Positions 58,518 to 64,000 of a stretch of DNA of 64,000 nucleotides are shown here, one piece after another (the first letter of the stretch is position 1; the number at the start of each line of letters is the position of its first letter). Source of the stretch: Chrysemys picta bellii (lineage: Eukaryota; Chordata; Testudines; Emydidae); contig NC_088799.1 in the NCBI RefSeq assembly GCF_011386835.1, forward strand, positions 73,241,302 to 73,305,301, given 5' to 3'. The position numbers and the translations under genes are program-made. Below the pieces are notes generated by a model. That model was given only the letters and a program-made list of their open reading frames with translations. It was not told the DNA's origin and made no database searches.

Positions 58518-61290
58518 TCATAGAATCATAGAATCATAGAATATCAGAGTTGGAAGGGACCTCAAGAGGTCATCTAGTCCAACCCCCTGCTCAAAGCAGG
58601 ACCAATTCCCAGCTAAATCATCCCAGCCAGGGCTTTGTCAAGCCGGGCCTTAAAAACCTCCAAGGAAGGAGACTCCACCACCTCCCTAGGTAACGCATTC
58701 CAGTGTTTCACCACCCTCCTAGTGAAATAGTTTTTCCTGATATCCAACCTGGACCTCCCCCACTGCAACTTGAGACCATTGCTCCTTGTTCTGTCGTCTG
58801 CCACCACTGAGAACAGCCGAGCTCCATCCTCTTTGGAATCCCCCCTTCAGGTAGTTGAAGGCTGCTATCAAATCCCCCCTCATTCTTCTCTTCTGGAGAC
58901 TAAAGAATCCCAGTTCCCTCAGCCTCTACTCATAAGTCATGTGCTCCAGACCCCTAATCATTTTTGTTGCCCTCCGCTGGACTCTTTCCAATTTTTCCAC
59001 ATCCTTCTTGTAGTGTGGGGCCCAAAACTGGACACAGTATTCCAGATGAGGCCTCACCAATGTCGAATAAAGGGGAATGATCACGTTCCTCGATCTGCTG
59101 GCAATGCCCCTACTTATACAGCCCAAAATGCCGTTAGCCTTCTTGGCAACAAGAGCACAATGTTGACTCATATCCAGCTTCTCGTCCACTGTGACCCCTA
59201 GGTCCTTTTCTGCAGAACTGCTACCTAGCCATTCGGTCCCTAGTCTGTAGCAGTGCATGGGATTCTTCCGTCCTAAGTGCAGGACTCTGCACTTGTCCTT
59301 GTTGAACCTCATCAGGTTTTTTTCGGCCCAATCCTCTAATTTGTCTAGGTCCCTCTGTATCCGATCCCTACCCTCTAGTGTATCTACCACGCCTCCTAGT
59401 TTAGTGTCATCTGCAACTTGCGGGGGGGGCAGTCCACACCATCCTCCAGATCATTAATAAAGATATTAAACAAAACCGGCCCCAGGACCGACCCTTGGGG
59501 CACTCCGCTTGAAACCGGCTGCCAACTAGACATGGAGCCATTGATCACTACCCGTTGAGCCCGACGATCTAGCCAGCTTTCTATCCACCTTACAGTCCAT
59601 TCATCCAGCCCATACTTCTTTAACTTGGCGGCAAGAGTACTGTGGGAGACCATATCAAAAGCTTTGCTAAAGTCAAGGAATAACACATCCACTGCTTTCC
59701 CCTCATCCACAGAGCCAGTTATCTCATCATAGAAGGCAATTAGGTTAGTCAGGCACGACTTCCCCTTCGTGAATCCATGGTGACTGTTCCTGATCACTTT
59801 CCTCTCCTCTAAATGTTTCATAATTGATTCCTTGAGGACCTGCTCCATGATTTTTCCAGGGACTGAGGTGAGGCTGACTGGCCTGTAGTTCCCCGGATCC
59901 TCCTTCTTCCCTTTTTTAAAGATGGGCCTACATTAGCCTTTTTCCAGTCATCTGGGACCTCCCCCGATCGCCAGGAGTTTTAAAAAATAATGGCTAATGG
60001 CTCTGCAATCTCACCCGCCAACTCCTTTAGCACCCTCGGATGCAGCGCATCCGGCCCCATGGACTTGTGCACGTCCAGTTTTTCTAAATAGTCCCGAACC
60101 ACTTCTTTCTCCACAGAGGGTTGGTCACTTTCTCCCCATGCTGTACTGCCCAGTGCAGCAATCTGGGAGCTGACCTTGTGCGTGAAGACAGAGGCAAAAA
60201 AATCATTGAGTACATTAGCTTTTTCCACATCCTCGGTCACTAGGTTGCCTCCCTTATTCAGTAAGGGGCCCACACTTCCCTTGATTTTCTTCTTGTTGCC
60301 AACATACCTGAAGAAACCCTTCTTGTTACTCTTAACATCTCTTGCTAACTGCAACTCCAAGTGTGATTTGGCCTTCCTGATTTCCCTCCTGCAAGCCTGA
60401 GCAATATTTTTATACTCCTCCCTGGTCATTTGTCCAATCTTCCACTTCTTGTAAGCTTCTTTTTTGCGTTTAAGATCAGCAAGGATTTCACTGTTTAGCC
60501 AAGCTGGTCGCCTGCCATATTTACTATTCTTTCTATACATCGGGATGGTTTGTTCCTGCAACCTCAATAAGGATTCTTTAAAATACAGCCAGCTCTCCTG
60601 GACCCCTTTGCCCTTCATGTTATTCTCCCAGGGGATCCTGCCCATCTGTTCCCTGAGGGAGTCAAAGTCTGCTTTTCTGAAGTCCAGAGTCCGTATTCTG
60701 CTGCTCTCCTTTCTTCCTTGTGTCAGAATCCTGAACTCGACCATCTCATGGTCACTGCCTCCCAGGTTCCCATCCACTTTTGCTTCCCCTACTAGTTCTT
60801 CCCTGTTTGTGAGCAGCAGGTCAAGAAAAGCTTTGCCCCTAGTTGGTTCCTCCAGCACTTGCACCAGGAAATTGTCCCCTACACTTTCCAAAAATTTCCT
60901 GGATTGCCTGTGCACCGCTGTATTGCTCTCCCAGCAGATATCAGGGTGATTAAAGTCTCCCATGAGAACCAGGGCCTGCGATCTAGCAACTTCTGCTAGT
61001 TGCCAGAAGAAAGCCTCATCCACCTCATCCCCCTGGTCTGGTGGTCTATAGCAGACTCCAACCACGACATCACCCTTGTTGCTCCCACTTCTCAACTTTA
61101 TCCAGAGACTCTCAGGTTTTTCTGCAGTTTCATACCGGAACTTTGAGCAGTCATACTCCTCTCTTACATACAACGCAACTCCCCCACCTTTTTCTGCCCT
61201 GCCTGTCCTTCCTGAACAGTTTATATCCATCCATGACAGTACTCCAGTCATGTGAGTTATCCCACCAAGTCACATGACTGGAGTACATGA
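58518..61290 (-). mobile_element. CR1 LINE, long 5'-truncated copy
   Basis: A 2.77-kb CR1 inserted in the SANT gene with the 6-bp duplication CTGGTA (58512-58517, 61291-61296). The 3' end has the ATTCTATGAT terminal repeats. The 5' end falls in the endonuclease domain just before the ETWWD-type motif and carries a 16-bp inverted repeat. Confidence 0.92.
58613..61251 (-). pseudogene. CR1 endonuclease-reverse transcriptase ORF2, frameshifted
   Basis: Reads in pieces from right to left. 61251-59980 (423 codons) gives the endonuclease C-terminal half (VGVCYRPPDQ, LVLMGDFNHPDICW, GGSDHEMVEF) and the RT N-terminal region (SMGPDALHPRVLKELA). 59848-59396 gives [28 protein letters not shown] and [21 protein letters not shown]. 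59390-58926 gives the thumb ([35 protein letters not shown]). The FADD motif is lost where a G-run (59420-59427) shifts frame. Frame breaks also occur near 59940 and 61195. The protein would copy CR1 RNA at nicked DNA; here it is dead but recent enough to read almost throughout. Confidence 0.88.
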
Positions 61291-61296
61291 CTGGTA

Positions 61297-61539
61297 CCCC
61301 TGTCTCAGCTCCTTGATTTTCATGTGGCACTGAGTTGCATCCCGGCTGTATCCTCTCTCTGTCATGGCTTTTGAGATCTTCTCATAGATTTTTGCATTCT
61401 GTCTTTTCGATCACAGCTCCGAAAGCACGGTCTCATCGCCCCACACAGCGGTCAGATCCAAGACTTCCCGATCGGTCCATGCTGGGGCCCTCTTTCTATT
61501 CTGAGATTTCATGGTCACCTCTGCTGGAGAACTCTGCAT
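61297..61539 (-). pseudogene. SANT-gene start, DNA-binding domain
   Basis: Minus strand from ATG 61539: MQSSPAEVTMKSQNRK, then WTDREVLDLTAVWGDETVLSEL (first Myb/SANT helices with the first Trp), a TGA at 61411-61413 in place of an expected CGA, then NAKIYEKISKAMTERGY and TQCHMKIKELRQGY up to the CR1 insertion. This trihelix/SANT domain recruits Harbinger transposase to terminal DNA. An upstream Met at 61620 also exists in frame. Confidence 0.75.
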
Positions 61540-62518
61540 CGTTGCCAGTGTTGCTGAGCTCGCCACGATGTCCAAACAGGAAATGAGATTCAAACTGCCC
61601 AGACAGGAAAAGGAATTCAAATTTTCCCAGGACTTTTCCTGTGTGGCTGGTCAGAGCATCTGAGCTCGGACTGCTGTCCAGAGCATCAACAGAGTGGTGC
61701 ACTGTGGGATAGCTCCCAGAGCTATTAGCGTCGATTTCCATCCACACCTACCCTAATTCGACATGGCCATGTCAAATTTAGCGCTACTCCCCTCGTTGGG
61801 GAGGAGTACAGAAATCGAATTTAAGAGACCTCTATATCGAACTAAATAGCTTCGTTGTGTGGATGGGTGCAGGGTTAATTCGATTTAACGCTGCTAAATT
61901 CGACATAACCTCCTAGTGTAGACCAGGCCTCAGAGATGTCTCAATAAGCTTATTTCACAGACTAGACCCCTTCCTATCCTGGGCCCAATCCTTTCCTCTG
62001 GTACAGTCCTTGTTATTTTCAGGTGGTAACTAGGGGTTTTCTCATGATTGGCAGCTCCCTTTGTTCTGTTTTACCTCCTTTTATAGCTTTGGCACAAGGT
62101 GGGAATCTTTTGCCTCCTTCTACATGGAAATGTACCAGATTTAAGATGGATTCCAGTATCATGAGACCTGGGCACATGCCCTGTGAGACCCCAGCCTCCA
62201 TTCTTCCTGGGCTGGCCCACATGTAGACAGGAAGGTTTGCAAGTAAAAGAGCCATTTACAGTTCATTGATTCTGAAACACCCTTAATGGCTTCCACTTAA
62301 TATGTTTACATCAGTAATACAAGTTTATAGCTTATTCTCCTAACTCCAGACATAGAAATAATACACGCAAATAAATAGGATGAACACACTCAGTAGATTA
62401 TAAGCTTTGTAATGATACCTTACAAGAGACCTTTTGCATAAAACATATTCCAGTTATATCATATTCACATTCATAAGCATATTTTCATAAAGCATATGGA
62501 GTGCAACGTCACAGTAGA

Positions 62519-63072
62519 TTTTCTGTTGGGTCTGAAACTTCCATCATTTAAAACAAACAAAAACCAACTTTCAACTCTTTTTGTAGAATATTTTTGCAGT
62601 TTAACATTGTGCAAGTAAATGAAGATAATTACATTTCCTTGATATGATCAATACAATGAAATTGGAAGGTTATATAATGTATGAGAATATTGAAAATAGA
62701 ATACTTTTAACTTCACAGGGTTTTTTTAAGTTTTAGAATGAAGATATAGAAAAGTAAAAAATGGAGGTATTTAACATTTACACATTAGGGAAAAATAAGA
62801 CATTTTGTGTCTTCACCAAAATCTCTTTCTAACACTTGGATATGTCCCGTATATTGTAGGCCAGAATCTCTGACTGGCTGCTATAACTATCTTTTGAAAA
62901 CCCTTTTTTCCTACATGAATGTCCTTATATGTTGTGGAAGAATGCTCATATATGGACCCTATATATCCAAATAAGTCTATTTGTCATGCTAATATTTTGC
63001 TGATAGTTAAAATTAAGAAACATTTATCTTCTCCTTTCACTCTCTGCATCCTGAATAACCCCATTATAACCC
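62519..63072. other. non-coding, apparently unique
   Basis: AT-rich; nothing recognised. Confidence 0.45.
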
Positions 63073-64000
63073 TTTAGCGAGGAGTGTGGCTCCTCTCAGA
63101 GGTGGACAAGGAGGTGCAAATCACCTGGTGGGTGGAGCTAGGAGGGCCACACCCCACATGCAGGGCCAGCTCCAGCTTTTTTGCCGCCTCAAGCGGCGAA
63201 GCGGGAGGGAGGAAACCGCAATCGGCGGTACGTCGGCGGCAACTCAATTGAGCTGCTCCATTCTTCGGCGGCTGGTCCTTCGATCCCTCTCTTCCTCTTC
63301 AGTGGCACTTTGGCGGAAGCTCAAAGAGGAAGAGAGGGACTGAAGGACCAGCCACTGAATTGCCGCTGCTGACCCGGATGTGTCACCCCTTTCCATTGGC
63401 CGCCCCAAGCACCTGCTTCCTGCACTGGTGCCTGGAGCCGGCCCTACCCACATGCCAGAAGTAGAGGAGTGGGACAGGAAGGGGAAATATAAAAGACTGG
63501 CCCAGCAGCTCAGTTAAGGGGGAGCAGCCAGAGGAGACAGACACATCTTTCCTGCTGCTGGAGTGAAGCACCAAGGAAAACTGCTGGGAGTGGAGCCCTG
63601 GGGAGACTGAGCATCCAGGGAGTCCTGATGTTCTTGACATGGAGGAACTGCTACCATTACCCCTGGCAGTGTACCCAGGGGAGACTGAGGCCAACCCCTG
63701 GACACAGGTGGGAGCGAGGGAAAGGAGGCAACCCAGGGGAACCAGGCAGTAGTCTGGTGGAGAGCAAGTCTGAAACCAAGTCAGTGTGTTGCAGGAGGAT
63801 CCCCACTGACCCAGTGGTGGACCTCTCTGCCACTGATAGGGCCCTGGGTTGGGATGTGGTGGGGTTGTGTGGGCCCACGTAGCCCCTGCCACCCTACCCC
63901 TGAGGTGGCAGTACTCCCCCTCCAAAGGCCAGGAGGCCTGTGCTCCTCAGCACAACCCCTTGCCTGCTTGTGGTGCTGAACCCCTTGCCTGAGCCCCAGA
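63073..64000 (+). repeat. second copy of the 1.4-kb LTR family, truncated by window end
   Basis: Resembles 37396-38803 in order: a GTGTGGCTCC start, TATA box AATATAAAAGAC (63486-63497), GTCAGTGTGTTGC..CCCACTGACC (63781-63810), TAGGGCCCTGGG (63838-63849), and CCTGCCACC followed by a GGTGGCAG hairpin. It is clearly more diverged from the first copy than a recent duplicate. The right end lies beyond base 64000. Split by the MITE 63161-63446. Any ORFs are incidental. Confidence 0.6.
63161..63446. mobile_element. GC-rich hAT MITE
   Basis: A 286-bp element starting CAGGGCCAGCTCCAG and ending CTGGAGCCGGCCCTA, with a perfect 8-bp duplication CCCACATG (63153-63160, 63447-63454). It contains a large internal palindrome (GCTGGTCCTTCGATCCCTCT versus AGAGGGACTGAAGGACCAGC, 63271-63354). 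Confidence 0.85.

Larger units (their letters stand above)
54602..61929 (+). mobile_element. large PIF/Harbinger transposon with nested CR1
   Basis: Terminal repeats GGGTATGTCTACACTA and, inverted, GGCCTGGTCTACACTAG, with a perfect TCA duplication (54599-54601, 61930-61932). Further subterminal TCGA-rich repeats occur at both ends. Contents: transposase on plus (54938-55928), an accessory ORF region (57392-57997), and a Myb/SANT-type gene on minus (61539 down to 56688). The element is 7.3 kb, of which 2.77 kb is a CR1. All genes are broken, so it moved earlier or was mobilised in trans. Confidence 0.9.
54054..62513 (-). repeat. solo retroviral-type LTR split by a Harbinger element
   Basis: Outer parts 54054-54601 and 61933-62513 form one LTR of about 1.13 kb with ends TGTGATGGGTT and CAACGTCACA, and a 5-bp duplication GTAGG/GTAGA (54049-54053, 62514-62518). 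The minus strand carries a TATA box (GCTATAAAAGG at about 62081-62091). No viral genes are present. It belongs to a common turtle endogenous-retrovirus LTR type. Confidence 0.8.

Noticed and set aside
60176..60949. Plus-strand ORFs of 74-161 codons
   Set aside because: Antisense shadows of the CR1 ORF2 on minus.

Overview
The window looks like a turtle (Testudines) chromosome segment. It is AT-rich, intergenic or deeply intronic DNA filled with transposons in the mix typical of turtle genomes: CR1 LINEs of several ages, PIF/Harbinger DNA transposons with 3-bp target duplications, hAT MITEs with 8-bp duplications, solo retroviral-type LTRs, a Gmr1-like Ty3/gypsy element with a SCAN-like capsid, and short Penelope-like inverted repeats. 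The species assignment is inference from repeat content. No host gene is convincingly present; every long ORF belongs to a mobile element.

Layout. 1-1942: decayed Harbinger transposase gene (minus) cut by two Penelope-like insertions. 2335-5200: old CR1 (minus) with a hAT insertion, then a short CR1 tail. 5348-9290: Gmr1-like LTR retrotransposon (gag-protease on minus, pol deleted) between two copies of a 237-bp flank. 10088-11236: LTR (minus) with a Penelope-like inverted repeat carrying two hammerhead-like motifs. 12389-14833: another Penelope-like piece, a decayed minisatellite and a CR1 tail. 14834-22384: mostly unique DNA with one hAT MITE. 22385-24197: CR1 (plus). 26040-28740: MIR-like SINE and two LTRs (minus). 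28741-36055: old, mostly unique DNA. 36060-39190: old CR1 > Penelope-like element > 1.4-kb LTR with a seven-copy 82-bp minisatellite. 40833-43380: a nearly intact CACTA-like transposon with a 554-codon ORF. 45745-50354: CR1, hAT MITEs and a Harbinger MITE. 51827-52539: LTR. 54054-62513: a solo LTR split by a Harbinger element that is itself split by a CR1. 63073-64000: a second, truncated copy of the 1.4-kb LTR family, split by a GC-rich hAT MITE.

The most useful structural evidence is nested insertion. In many cases the target duplications can be read exactly and removing the insert rejoins the host element, sometimes in reading frame (Harbinger transposase at 370, Harbinger SANT gene at 58518/61290). 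Points worth follow-up are the hammerhead-like motifs at Penelope-like inversion junctions, the 237-bp direct repeat bracketing the gypsy element, an antisense ORF pair in the intron of the Harbinger SANT gene, and a pair of compensating frameshifts over the predicted catalytic Glu segment of the CACTA-like transposase. All homology statements come from reading motifs, not from database searches.
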